In this document: positions 8,473-17,122 of the stretch, piece by piece
Layout: each line of letters starts with the position of its first letter
Position numbering within the stretch: the stretch's first letter is position 1
Assembly: GCF_001544495.1 (NCBI RefSeq)
Contig: NZ_FCNZ02000039.1
Span: 1-32,369, forward strand
Reading direction: 5' to 3'
Origin: Caballeronia telluris
GTDB lineage: Bacteria > Pseudomonadota > Gammaproteobacteria > Burkholderiales > Burkholderiaceae
Length of the DNA stretch: 32,369 nucleotides
The notes under the pieces: generated by a model
What the model saw: only the letters and a program-made list of their open reading frames with translations
What the model was told of the DNA's origin: nothing
Database searches by the model: none
Program-made: the position numbers and the translations under genes

Positions 8473-10122
8473 GTGAAATCGGTACTCTCGTTGCAACAAT
8501 TGACATCGATGAGCATTCTTTGTGGCGTCACGGCGCTGTTTCTGGCCGCTTGCTCGGGAAGCGACGGAGCATCATCGGATCCGGCATTAGCGACAGTCGA
8601 GAGTGGCAAGCTACACGGCGCCGTTTCCGATAACGTTCTTTCATTCAAGGGTATTCCGTACGCAGCACCTCCCGTAGGCGATCTACGTTGGCGAGCGCCC
8701 CGTACAGCGGCTTCCTGGAGCGGTGTACGTGATGCAAGCGCCTACGGGCATGACTGTATGCAGTTACCCTTTGCTTCCGACGCTGCGCCCATAAGGACCA
8801 CACCGTCGGAGGATTGCCTCGTGCTAAACGTGTGGCGTCCTGCCGCGAACTCGGGCGGGAACGAGGCGCAGAAGCTGCCTATCTTGGTATGGATACATGG
8901 TGGCGGCTATACGAACGGTGGCTCATCGCCGGCGGTCTACGATGGAAGCCAGTTTGCGAAGCATGGGTTGGTATTTGTGAGCCTGAACTATCGGTTAGGG
9001 CGATTCGGTTTCTTCGGACACCCCGCGCTCACCGCTTCTCAGTCGGGCGAACCACTCGGCAACTACGGTTATATGGATCAGATCGCTGCGTTGCAGTGGG
9101 TCCAGCGCAATATCGCTGCCTTCGGTGGGGACCCGCAGAATGTGACAGTTTTCGGCGAGTCGGCCGGCGGCGAATCGGTGCACTCACTGATTACGTCGCC
9201 TCTGGCGAAGGGGCTCTTCTCGAAGGCGATCATCGACTCGGGTAGCGGACGGGTCAACCAAACGTATGGACGCTATCTCACCGCGACCGGACCGGGAGGA
9301 GTCGCATCGGCCGAGCAGCTCGGTACAGCCTTCGCGCAACGCATGGGGATCTCCGGCAACGATGCGAACGCGCTGAGCCAGTTGCGCGCCCTGACGGCCG
9401 ACCAGGTGGTCGACGGGCTGAACCTCGGCACTGCGTCTTCCGCGAACACGACTTGGTCGTCCGGCCCGATGATCGACGGCAAGCTGGTTACTGACGAACC
9501 GGGGCGGTTATACGCGAGTGGTCGATTCAGCTCGGTTTCCTTGCTGGTGGGCACCAATGATGCGGATCTTGCCATTCCCGTGCCGGCGAAGTCCAAGGAC
9601 GACGCCTATGCAACCTTTGGTTCAGGCAATCTTGCCGCCGCGAGATCCGCCTTCGATCCAAGCGGGACTGCAAGTGTTCCCGACGTGGTAAGCGAAATTG
9701 CGAGGGTCGAACTGATGCATGAACCCGCGCGTTTCGTGGCCCGGAGCGTGACTGCACACGGATCGGCTGCCTATGTGTACCGATTCTCGTATGTTGCGCA
9801 ATCTTTGAAAGGCAAGGTGAGCGGTGCGGTACACGCGGCCGAGATCCCGTACGTCTTCGACACGCTGACTGCGGCATACGGTAGCCAGGTGACGGACCAG
9901 GACAAGCGTGTCGCCCAGTTAGCAAATGCCTATTGGGCCGACTTCGCCAAAGCGGGAAATCCTAATGCAAGCGGTCGCCTCGTATGGCAGGTGAATGACG
10001 CGTCGTCGAACGCATTGTTGGAGTTCATGCCAGCCGGAACGGCGGTCACGGAACAACCGGATCCCTTGAAAGGACAGCTCGACCTCGTCGAGCCAGTCAA
10101 TGATGCAGCGCTCGGTATCTGA
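8473..10122 (+). CDS. Carboxylesterase type B, predicted lipoprotein
   Basis: An alpha/beta-hydrolase of the carboxylesterase/para-nitrobenzyl-esterase family, about 549 residues. The catalytic Ser is S230 in FGESAGGES and the His is H454 in VHAAEIPYVF. The oxyanion loop is in WIHGGGYTNGG, and the conserved SEDCLVLNVWRP and NYRLGRFGF are present. The N-terminus is a lipoprotein signal with lipobox FLAAC (C27), so it should be anchored on the periplasmic side. GTG 8473 is chosen over the longer frame from 8374 because GGAGG lies five bases upstream and the lipoprotein signal then starts correctly. Following the porin directly, it probably splits an ester to free the acid used by the CoA ligase. 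Confidence 0.92.
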   Translation: MKSVLSLQQLTSMSILCGVTALFLAACSGSDGASSDPALATVESGKLHGAVSDNVLSFKGIPYAAPPVGDLRWRAPRTAASWSGVRDASAYGHDCMQLPFASDAAPIRTTPSEDCLVLNVWRPAANSGGNEAQKLPILVWIHGGGYTNGGSSPAVYDGSQFAKHGLVFVSLNYRLGRFGFFGHPALTASQSGEPLGNYGYMDQIAALQWVQRNIAAFGGDPQNVTVFGESAGGESVHSLITSPLAKGLFSKAIIDSGSGRVNQTYGRYLTATGPGGVASAEQLGTAFAQRMGISGNDANALSQLRALTADQVVDGLNLGTASSANTTWSSGPMIDGKLVTDEPGRLYASGRFSSVSLLVGTNDADLAIPVPAKSKDDAYATFGSGNLAAARSAFDPSGTASVPDVVSEIARVELMHEPARFVARSVTAHGSAAYVYRFSYVAQSLKGKVSGAVHAAEIPYVFDTLTAAYGSQVTDQDKRVAQLANAYWADFAKAGNPNASGRLVWQVNDASSNALLEFMPAGTAVTEQPDPLKGQLDLVEPVNDAALGI

Positions 10123-10518
10123 GCGTGCTTGCACCGCTCGATGCATCAGACGTGCAAAAGCGCGCGAGCCGGCAAGTCAGCAGGCCTCGCGCCGAGACCA
10201 CTAGCCGGTAAGTGTCGCGAGCGATACCTGTGTGACGGATGAAGGCCGCGCCAAGTGGGGTTTGACGGTCCATTGCGGGCAACCACAGCCGCCGCCGTCT
10301 AGGGGCGCGGGCCATCTTCTGCGCACGATTGTGGCGTCCATAGGAACAGGGCCGCGGGACCGAGGAACCTGTCCGGTTGCGCCCCACCGCGCCGAAGATA
10401 CGGACCGATCCTCAGGGAAAACTATGATTTTGGAATAAATGAAAATGGAAATATACTAGCTTCAAGGACGACGATTCACGCGTCGTGGGCGATAGGAACA
10501 TTCTGTAAGAGGGCGATG
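10123..10518. other. Intergenic region ahead of the iorA-type operon
   Basis: No coding sequence is recognisable on either strand. The only feature I can support is a sigma-70-like promoter near its 3' end (10430-10457). The A/T-rich patch around 10420-10460 contrasts with the GC-rich flanks. Confidence 0.5.
10430..10457 (+). promoter_or_regulatory. Predicted sigma-70 promoter of the iorAB-led operon
   Basis: TTGGAA at 10430-10435 (four of six to the -35 consensus), a 16-base spacer, and TATACT at 10452-10457 (five of six to the -10). Transcription would begin near 10464 and leave a leader of about 55 bases before the gene at 10519. It sits in an A/T-rich patch in otherwise GC-rich DNA. Confidence 0.5.
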
Positions 10519-12717
10519 ATGGCCGAGCGTTCGTTTGTTGAGGAAGTCAAGAAGCTGCGCCTGGGCGCGGGGGAGCTGTTCAGCGGCGAGGGCATCCTTG
10601 CCGTGACCAAAGCCCTCCTCGAATCGGGTGTCGCGTACGTGGCCGGCTATCAGGGCGCACCGATCTCGCATCTGATGGATGTGCTGGCCGACGCTCAAGA
10701 CATTCTGCAGGACCATGGCATCCGCTTTGAGAACAGCGCCAGCGAAGCGACCGCTGCCGCCTCTCTGGCGGCCTCGGTCAACTACCCGCTGCGCGGCGCC
10801 GTTACCTTCAAGGCGACTGTGGGGACAAACGTAGCCTCGGACGCCCTGGCGAACCTCGCGTCAGGCGGGGTGACCGGGGGCGCATTGATCATCGTCGGCG
10901 AAGACTACGGCGAAGGCTCGTCAATCATGCAGGAACGCAGTCATGCGTTCGCGATGAAGTCGCAGATCTGGCTGCTTGACCCGCGCCCGAATCTGCCCTG
11001 CATCGTGCAAGCCGTGAAGGACGGCTTCGACCTCTCGGAGGCGAGCAGTACGCCGGTCATGCTGCAGCTGCGCATTCGTGCGTGCCACCTGCACGGTCAG
11101 TTCGTCGCTTCTGACAACAAGCGTTCGGCCTTCACAATCAAGGACGCACTCGAGAACCCGGCGCGCGACGTTAGCCGTATCGTGCTGCCGCCGGCGAGCT
11201 TTGCGCACGAGCGTGAAAAGATCCACGAGCGTTGGCCTGCGGCCGTCGAGTTTATCGAGTCACGCAAGCTTAACGAACTTTTCGGAGAAGACGGCCAGGA
11301 CATTGGCATCGCCGTGCAGGGTGGCAGTTACAACACGGTCTTGCGCGCGCTCGAGCGGCTGGGCCTTGCCGACGTGTACGGGGAATCGAAGATTCCGATG
11401 TACGTGATGAACGTGGCGTACCCCCTGATCGACTCCGAGTGGGAGCGCTTCTGCGCGGACAAGCGTGCGGTGCTTGTCATCGAGGAAGGCCAGCCTAACT
11501 TCGTCGAGCAGAACGCCAGCGCGATCCTTCGTCAGCGGGGCGTGTCGGCAACGCTGCATGGCAAGGACGTCCTGCCGCTTGCGGGTGAATACAACACCGC
11601 GACAGTGGTGAAGGGATTGCGTAGCTTCTTCGAGCGGTATGGCGTCCTTGAGCCGCAGCCTGCGCCGCGCAAGGTGATACCGGTGGTCGCGGTGAAGGAA
11701 GCGGCCACGACCCAAGTCGCGGCAGACAATCCGCCACCGGAAGTCAACGAATTGCCGGCGCTTGACGACAATGTGCACGCGCGCCCCCCTGGCTTTTGCA
11801 CGGGCTGTCCAGAGCGCCCGATCTTCACTGCGATGAAGCTGCTCGAGCGTGAGATCGGACCGCATCACGTCAGCGCCGATATTGGCTGCCATTTGTTTTC
11901 CATCCTGCCGCCGTTCAATCTGGGCGCCACAACGATGGGGTACGGCCTGGGTGGCGCCAGCGCCGCCGCGCTCAACGCGCCAGCCGCGAAGCGCGCCATT
12001 TCCGTCATGGGCGACGGCGGGTTCTGGCACAACGGGCTGACAAGCGGCATCGCCAACGCCGTTTTCAACAAGAGCGACAACCTGACTGTGGTGGTCGACA
12101 ACAGTTATACGTCGGCCACGGGTGGTCAGGACATCCTCTCTTCGACCGCACTGAATCCGACCCGTAGCACCGGCCATGAGATTGAGCAGGCGGTGCGTGG
12201 AGTGGGCGTGAAATGGGTCAAGACGGTTCGGCGCACCTATGACCTGAAGGCCATGAAGGCGACCCTCAAGGAGGCCCTGACCACGTCTACGAAGGGGCCC
12301 AAGGTGCTGATCGCGCAAAGCGAGTGCATGCTCAACAAGCAGCGGCGCGAGAAGCCAAAGCAGCGCAAGGCAATTGCTGCGGGCGAGAGAGTCGTGCGCG
12401 AACGATTCGGCGTCGATTCTGATACCTGTACCGGGGATCACTCGTGCATCCGCCTGTCTGGTTGCCCATCGCTGTCGATTAAGCCCAATCCCGACCCGCT
12501 GCGTACTGATCCAGTGGCAACCGTGCTTGACAGTTGCGTGGGTTGCGGTCTGTGCGGGGAGGTTTCGCATGCAGCGGTGCTGTGCCCGTCGTTCTATCGC
12601 GCGCAAATCATCAGCAACCCCACGCGCGCAGACAAGCTGCGCCAGCGCACTCGCGACGCAGTGATCGGCTGGCTGCAACGCCGCGGCGCCGCGCGCCGTG
12701 CACGCTACGCATTCTGA
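10519..12717 (+). CDS. Indolepyruvate:ferredoxin oxidoreductase-type alpha subunit (IorA family)
   Basis: The large subunit of a thiamine-diphosphate 2-oxoacid:ferredoxin oxidoreductase, about 732 residues: N-terminal pyrimidine-binding domain (GYQGAPISHLMDVL, SEATAAASLAASV), transketolase C-like middle domain, and TPP domain with GDGGFWHNGL and DNSYTSATGGQ at about 497-535. A FCTGCPERP segment lies near 426. The C-terminus carries ferredoxin-like iron-sulfur ligands (CTGDHSCIRLSGCP near 635; CVGCGLCGEVS then LCP near 672). The family turns arylpyruvates into arylacetyl-CoA plus CO2; relatives accept phenylglyoxylate. ATG 10519 is preferred to 10516 because GAGGG (10509-10513) is better spaced. 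It is followed 12 bases later by the beta subunit. In this context an arylglyoxylate such as isatinate is a possible substrate (inference). Confidence 0.9.
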   Translation: MAERSFVEEVKKLRLGAGELFSGEGILAVTKALLESGVAYVAGYQGAPISHLMDVLADAQDILQDHGIRFENSASEATAAASLAASVNYPLRGAVTFKATVGTNVASDALANLASGGVTGGALIIVGEDYGEGSSIMQERSHAFAMKSQIWLLDPRPNLPCIVQAVKDGFDLSEASSTPVMLQLRIRACHLHGQFVASDNKRSAFTIKDALENPARDVSRIVLPPASFAHEREKIHERWPAAVEFIESRKLNELFGEDGQDIGIAVQGGSYNTVLRALERLGLADVYGESKIPMYVMNVAYPLIDSEWERFCADKRAVLVIEEGQPNFVEQNASAILRQRGVSATLHGKDVLPLAGEYNTATVVKGLRSFFERYGVLEPQPAPRKVIPVVAVKEAATTQVAADNPPPEVNELPALDDNVHARPPGFCTGCPERPIFTAMKLLEREIGPHHVSADIGCHLFSILPPFNLGATTMGYGLGGASAAALNAPAAKRAISVMGDGGFWHNGLTSGIANAVFNKSDNLTVVVDNSYTSATGGQDILSSTALNPTRSTGHEIEQAVRGVGVKWVKTVRRTYDLKAMKATLKEALTTSTKGPKVLIAQSECMLNKQRREKPKQRKAIAAGERVVRERFGVDSDTCTGDHSCIRLSGCPSLSIKPNPDPLRTDPVATVLDSCVGCGLCGEVSHAAVLCPSFYRAQIISNPTRADKLRQRTRDAVIGWLQRRGAARRARYAF

Positions 12718-12729
12718 TTCAGGAAAGAA

Positions 12730-14223
12730 ATGATGAACCTGCAACCCATCAAAATTGCGATCCTCGCCATGGGCGGCGAGGGCGGCGGTGTGCTTGCCGA
12801 CTGGATCGTCGATCTTGGCGAGCATAATGGCTATCGTGCTCAGACGACGTCGGTGCCCGGGGTCGCACAGCGTACCGGAGCGACCATCTATTACGTCGAG
12901 CTCTTTCCGGTCGAACCGGGCCTCGCCCGTGCGCCCGTCCTCTCGTTGATGCCTTTGCCGGGTGACGTGGATGTCGTTCTTGCTTCGGAGCTGATGGAGG
13001 CAGGCCGCGCGGTGCAGCGTGGACTGGTTACCCCGGAGCGTACGACGCTCATTTCTTCCACGCATCGGGTCTACTCAATCGCAGAAAAGACCGCAATGGG
13101 CGATGGCCGCGTGGACAGTGAAACCCTTATTGCACACGCGAGCAAGGCTGCGAAACGTTACATCCGCTTCGACATGGCGCAGGCGGCACAGGCAAGCGGC
13201 AGCGTGATTAGCGCCGTGCTGTTCGGCGCGCTCGCCGGCGCTGGCGTGCTGCCGTTCAGTCGCCGCGAGTTCGAGGAGACCATCGAGCGGGGCGGCGTCG
13301 GCGTGAAGCCGAGCCTGCGCGCATTTGCCCTCGCGTTCGATCGCGCAAGCGAGCAGGAGACTTCCGGCGCTTCCGAGCCTGCGGATGAAATTCTATCGAC
13401 GCCCCGTAATGCGACAGTCGCTCAGCTCGTCGAGCGTGTACGTGCGCAATTGCCAACCGCGGTGCAACGCATTGCTTTCGAAGGTGTGCGCCGCTTGATC
13501 GACTATCAAGATCCCGCCTACGCCCGCCTGTACCTCGACCGGCTCATCGCGCTGACCAGCGAAATGCCCGCGGAGGGAGCCGCGCTGTTACGCGAGACCG
13601 CACGTTACCTCGCGCTCTGGATGTCGTATGAGGACACGATCCGTGTGGCGGACCTGAAGACTCGCGGCGCGCGCTTCGAGCGCGTGCGCGGTGAAGTGCA
13701 GGCCCAGTCGAACCAGTTGCTGGAAATTAACGAGTTCATGCATCCGCGCATCGAGGAAATCTGCGAAACGCTGCCGGCGGGACTCGGCCGCTGGTTGGCA
13801 AAGCCGCATTGGCTTCACGGGTTCGTCAAGCGACGCACGCAGTCTGGACGGGTGGTCCGCACGAGTTCGCTGGGCGGCTACTTGATGCTGCACGCCGTCG
13901 CCAGTCTGCGGGCCATTCGGCGCAGCACATTGCGCTATCAGCTCGAAAACGCACGTATCGAAGCGTGGCTGGCGCAGATCGCCGAGACGGCAAAACACAA
14001 TCCCGCGCTGGCCACCGAAATCGCGCGGTGCCAGCGACTCGTCAAAGGCTATAGCGATACGCACGCGCGCGGCTTGAAGAATTACCAAACGCTGATGGCT
14101 GCGGTGCGCAAGGCCGGTGCGCGGCTGGCCCCGGCCACCTTACGCGACTTGCGCGACGCAGCGCTCGCCGACGAACATGGCCACAAATTGAAAGCGGCGC
14201 TCGCGCGGCACGCGCTGGCTTGA
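12730..14223 (+). CDS. Indolepyruvate oxidoreductase-type beta subunit (IorB family with DUF6537-like extension)
   Basis: The partner of the preceding alpha subunit. The first roughly 190 residues are the gamma/beta domain of 2-oxoacid oxidoreductases: MGGEGGGVLADWIVDLGEHNGY, the TTSVPGVAQRTGATIYYVE segment, and VISAVLFGALAGAG. The remaining roughly 300 residues are a helical extension typical of the long proteobacterial IorB proteins (LARYLALWMSYEDTIRVADLK; TLRYQLENARIEAW). Length 497 is normal for that type. AGGAAAG at 12721 serves as ribosome binding site; ATG 12733 is an equally spaced alternative to 12730. It shares an operon with the alpha subunit. Confidence 0.88.
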   Translation: MMNLQPIKIAILAMGGEGGGVLADWIVDLGEHNGYRAQTTSVPGVAQRTGATIYYVELFPVEPGLARAPVLSLMPLPGDVDVVLASELMEAGRAVQRGLVTPERTTLISSTHRVYSIAEKTAMGDGRVDSETLIAHASKAAKRYIRFDMAQAAQASGSVISAVLFGALAGAGVLPFSRREFEETIERGGVGVKPSLRAFALAFDRASEQETSGASEPADEILSTPRNATVAQLVERVRAQLPTAVQRIAFEGVRRLIDYQDPAYARLYLDRLIALTSEMPAEGAALLRETARYLALWMSYEDTIRVADLKTRGARFERVRGEVQAQSNQLLEINEFMHPRIEEICETLPAGLGRWLAKPHWLHGFVKRRTQSGRVVRTSSLGGYLMLHAVASLRAIRRSTLRYQLENARIEAWLAQIAETAKHNPALATEIARCQRLVKGYSDTHARGLKNYQTLMAAVRKAGARLAPATLRDLRDAALADEHGHKLKAALARHALA

Positions 14224-14252
14224 GCGGCCATACAACAAATCGAGGAATCGGT

Positions 14253-14696
14253 ATGAATGCACATGTGTTCGAGCGCCAGCGCAAGATCCACTTTTCCGAG
14301 TGCGATGCAGCCGGGATCGTCTTCTACCCCCAATACTTCGTGTTGTTTAACGACTTGATTGAACTGTGGATCGACGAATTGTTGCCCGACGGCTATCACG
14401 GTGTGCTGGGCACACGGCGCATCGGGATGCCGACGGTGCGCCTGGAGGTCGACTTCAAGGCGATCAGCAAAATGGGCGACCGGGTTCGGCTCTCGCTTGA
14501 CGTGGAGCGCCTCGGCAAGAAGTCACTGACGCTCCGGTGGACGTGTACGGGCGCAGATGGCGTAGTTCGCATGGCTGCGCGGCAGACAATCGTGACGACT
14601 TCGCTGGACACCCACGAATCGATTCCGATCCCAAACGATCTGAGGGCGGGGATTGAGCGTGGGGCAAATGAGTGCGCAGTTGCGGTCAATCAATGA
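14253..14696 (+). CDS. Hotdog-fold acyl-CoA thioesterase, 4-hydroxybenzoyl-CoA thioesterase family
   Basis: A 147-residue single hotdog domain. The family signature CDAAGIVFYPQYF carries the catalytic Asp (D18), followed by the usual PTVRLEVDFKAISKMGDRV strand region. Such enzymes release free aromatic acids from aroyl-CoA. It starts at ATG 14253 with GAGGA six bases upstream; the frame could extend to a TTG overlapping the previous stop but lacks a binding site. Between the oxidoreductase and the aroyl-CoA hydroxylase, it most likely hydrolyses the hydroxylated aroyl-CoA so that the ring-cleavage dioxygenase receives a free acid. Confidence 0.9.
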   Translation: MNAHVFERQRKIHFSECDAAGIVFYPQYFVLFNDLIELWIDELLPDGYHGVLGTRRIGMPTVRLEVDFKAISKMGDRVRLSLDVERLGKKSLTLRWTCTGADGVVRMAARQTIVTTSLDTHESIPIPNDLRAGIERGANECAVAVNQ

Positions 14697-14755
14697 AGTG
14701 GGGCGTCCCTCGCTAGCAGGGCGATAGGTAAATCTGAGATATCGGAGTAAGGCAA

Positions 14756-17071
14756 ATGAAGATCGTCTGCATTGGGGGCGGGCCGGCAGGCCTCTACTTT
14801 GGACTGCTGATGAAGCTGCAAAATCCAGAAAGCGAGATTGTGGTCGTGGAGCGCAATCGTCCTTACGACACGTTCGGATGGGGCGTGGTGTTCTCTGACG
14901 CGACCATGGAAAATTTGCGCGAGGCCGACGCCGTGTCGGCTCAGACGATCGGGAACGCGTTCAACCGCTGGGACGATATCGAGATCCACTTCAAGGACCG
15001 TTCGATCAGAAGCGGTGGACACGGCTTCATTGGCATTGGCCGCAAGAAGCTCCTCAATATCCTGCAGGCACGATGCGAAGATGTGGGCGTGAAGCTGGTG
15101 TTCGAGGAGTATGTCGAAGATGATCAAGCGATCGCCCGTAAATACGATGCTGACCTGGTGATTGCGTCCGACGGTGTGAACAGCCTCACGCGCAAAAAGT
15201 ATCAGCAGACCTTCAGTCCCGATATTGACGAGCGTCGATGCCGATTTGTCTGGCTTGGCACCAAGAAGGTGTTCGACGCTTTCAATTTCATCTTCGTGCA
15301 GAACGAGCACGGCTGGTTCCAGGCACATGCCTATCGTTTCGAGGACGGTCTTTCAACTTTCATCGTGGAGACGCCCGAGCAGACGTGGCAGGCCGCGGGC
15401 ATCGGCGACATGAGTCAGGAAGAGGGCATCGCCTATTGCGAGAGACTGTTCGCATCGTATCTCGACGGCAACCCGCTTATCTGCAACGCCACTCACCTGC
15501 GCGGCTCCGCGATTTGGATTCGCTTTCCGCGCGTCATCTGCGAGAAGTGGGTGCACTGGACCACGCGAGGCGACGGGAAGAAAGTGCCGGTCATCCTGAT
15601 GGGGGACGCGGCGCACACCGCGCATTTCTCGATTGGTTCCGGTACCAAGCTGGCTCTCGAGGATGCGATCGAGCTGGCGCGCAGCTTGAAAGCGGTCAGC
15701 GGTTCGCTGGAAACGCAGCTCGCGCACTATGAGGCGGTGCGCAGCGTCGAAGTACTCAAGATACAGAACGCCGCGCGTAATTCCACCGATTGGTTCGAGA
15801 ACGTTGAGCGCTACGCCGGTCTGGAACCGGAACAGTTCGCTTATTCGTTGCTTACTCGTTCACAACGAATCTCGCACGAGAACCTCCGCTTGCGCGACCG
15901 CGACTGGCTCGAAGGCTACGAAAGATGGCTTGCCGGCGACGCCGGCGCGGCCAGCGCCGAACATGGCGTGCCGCCGATGCTGACACCGTATCGGATTCGC
16001 GATGTCGAACTTAAGAACCGCATCGTGGTTTCGCCGACTGCGATGTACTCGTGCGAGAACGGCGTGCCCGGTGACTTCCACCTGGTGCATCTCGGTAGCC
16101 GCGCGCTCGGTGGCGCCGGGCTTGTGATGGTCGAGATGACGGCGGTTTCTCCCGAAGCGCGGGCGACGCCGGGATGTCCCGGACTCTGGAACGACGAACA
16201 GACGGCGGCGTTCGCGCACATCGTCGGCTTCCTTCACGTTAACTCCAGTGCGCGTATCGGGATTCAGCTGGGTCATGCGGGACGCCGTGCATCGACACAG
16301 CTCGGTTGGCAGAAGATGGATCATCCGCTGGAGGCCGGCAACTGGCCGGTGGTTTCCGCTTCGGCGCTGCCGTATCTGCCCGGTGTGTCGGAAACGCCTC
16401 GAGCGATGACGCGGGAGGACATGGATCGCGTGCGTGACGACTTCGTTGCTGCTGCTCGTCGCGCCGATGCAGCCGGTTTCGACTGGCTGGAACTGCAAGC
16501 GGGCCACGGCTATTTGCTGTCGTCCTTCATCTCGCCGATCGCCAATCAGCGAGACGACGACTACGGCGGCTCGCTTGAGAATCGGATGGCGTTTCCTCTG
16601 GAAGTACTTCGTGCGGTGCGCCGTGTGTGGCCGGAGGCAAAACCGATCTCGGTGCGCATCTCCGCTTCGGACTGGGTAGAGGGCGGCATCGGCGGCGACG
16701 ACGCGGTGCAGATCGGGCGCCTCTTCAAAGCGGCCGGCGCAGACATGATCGACTGCTCGTCTGGCGAAGTGACGCCGCAGCAGAAGCCCGTGTACGGCCG
16801 CATGTATCAAACGCCGTTCGCCGACCGTGTTCGCAACGAGGCGCAGGTTCCGACGATTGCCGTGGGTGCCATCACGGAAGGCGATCAGGTGAACGGCATC
16901 ATCGCTTCGGGGCGCGCCGACCTATGCGCGATCTCGCGCCCGTATCTCGCGGATCCCGCCTGGCTGCTGCGTGAAAGCGCAAAGCTCGGCTACCGGAACG
17001 TGGTATGGCCGCGCCAGTATCTGTTTGCTAAAGAACAGATGGAACGCTCCTTTCAACGCGCGCCATCGTGA
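14756..17071 (+). CDS. Fused flavin hydroxylase/old-yellow-enzyme: salicylyl-CoA 5-hydroxylase or 2-aminobenzoyl-CoA monooxygenase/reductase
   Basis: A 771-residue two-domain flavoprotein. The N-terminal half (about 1-400) is an FAD aromatic hydroxylase with the dinucleotide motif CIGGGPAGLYFG (5-16), GWGVVFSDATMENL, and the second FAD motif MGDAAHTAHFSIGSGTKLA near 280-300. The C-terminal half (about 408-771) is an FMN old-yellow-enzyme domain: TPYRIRDVELKNRIVVSPT, QLGHAGRRAS, LQAGHGYLLSSFISP and DDYGGSLENR. This fusion is characteristic of 2-aminobenzoyl-CoA monooxygenase/reductase and of salicylyl-CoA 5-hydroxylases. Both hydroxylate an ortho-substituted benzoyl-CoA at C5. GGAG lies eight bases before ATG 14756. 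The neighbours (thioesterase upstream, gentisate-type dioxygenase downstream) match a 5-hydroxy-aroyl-CoA product. The ortho group (OH or NH2) cannot be decided from sequence by eye. Confidence 0.88.
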   Translation: MKIVCIGGGPAGLYFGLLMKLQNPESEIVVVERNRPYDTFGWGVVFSDATMENLREADAVSAQTIGNAFNRWDDIEIHFKDRSIRSGGHGFIGIGRKKLLNILQARCEDVGVKLVFEEYVEDDQAIARKYDADLVIASDGVNSLTRKKYQQTFSPDIDERRCRFVWLGTKKVFDAFNFIFVQNEHGWFQAHAYRFEDGLSTFIVETPEQTWQAAGIGDMSQEEGIAYCERLFASYLDGNPLICNATHLRGSAIWIRFPRVICEKWVHWTTRGDGKKVPVILMGDAAHTAHFSIGSGTKLALEDAIELARSLKAVSGSLETQLAHYEAVRSVEVLKIQNAARNSTDWFENVERYAGLEPEQFAYSLLTRSQRISHENLRLRDRDWLEGYERWLAGDAGAASAEHGVPPMLTPYRIRDVELKNRIVVSPTAMYSCENGVPGDFHLVHLGSRALGGAGLVMVEMTAVSPEARATPGCPGLWNDEQTAAFAHIVGFLHVNSSARIGIQLGHAGRRASTQLGWQKMDHPLEAGNWPVVSASALPYLPGVSETPRAMTREDMDRVRDDFVAAARRADAAGFDWLELQAGHGYLLSSFISPIANQRDDDYGGSLENRMAFPLEVLRAVRRVWPEAKPISVRISASDWVEGGIGGDDAVQIGRLFKAAGADMIDCSSGEVTPQQKPVYGRMYQTPFADRVRNEAQVPTIAVGAITEGDQVNGIIASGRADLCAISRPYLADPAWLLRESAKLGYRNVVWPRQYLFAKEQMERSFQRAPS

Positions 17072-17122
17072 GATGGCAGCGTGCCTGGTTGACCCACTTT
17101 CACGCAAGGGAGCCACAACGAC

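Noticed and set aside
11260..13065. 601-residue minus-strand frame opposite iorA/iorB
   Set aside because: Arg/His-rich composition typical of an antisense shadow; the plus strand encodes two clear enzyme subunits.
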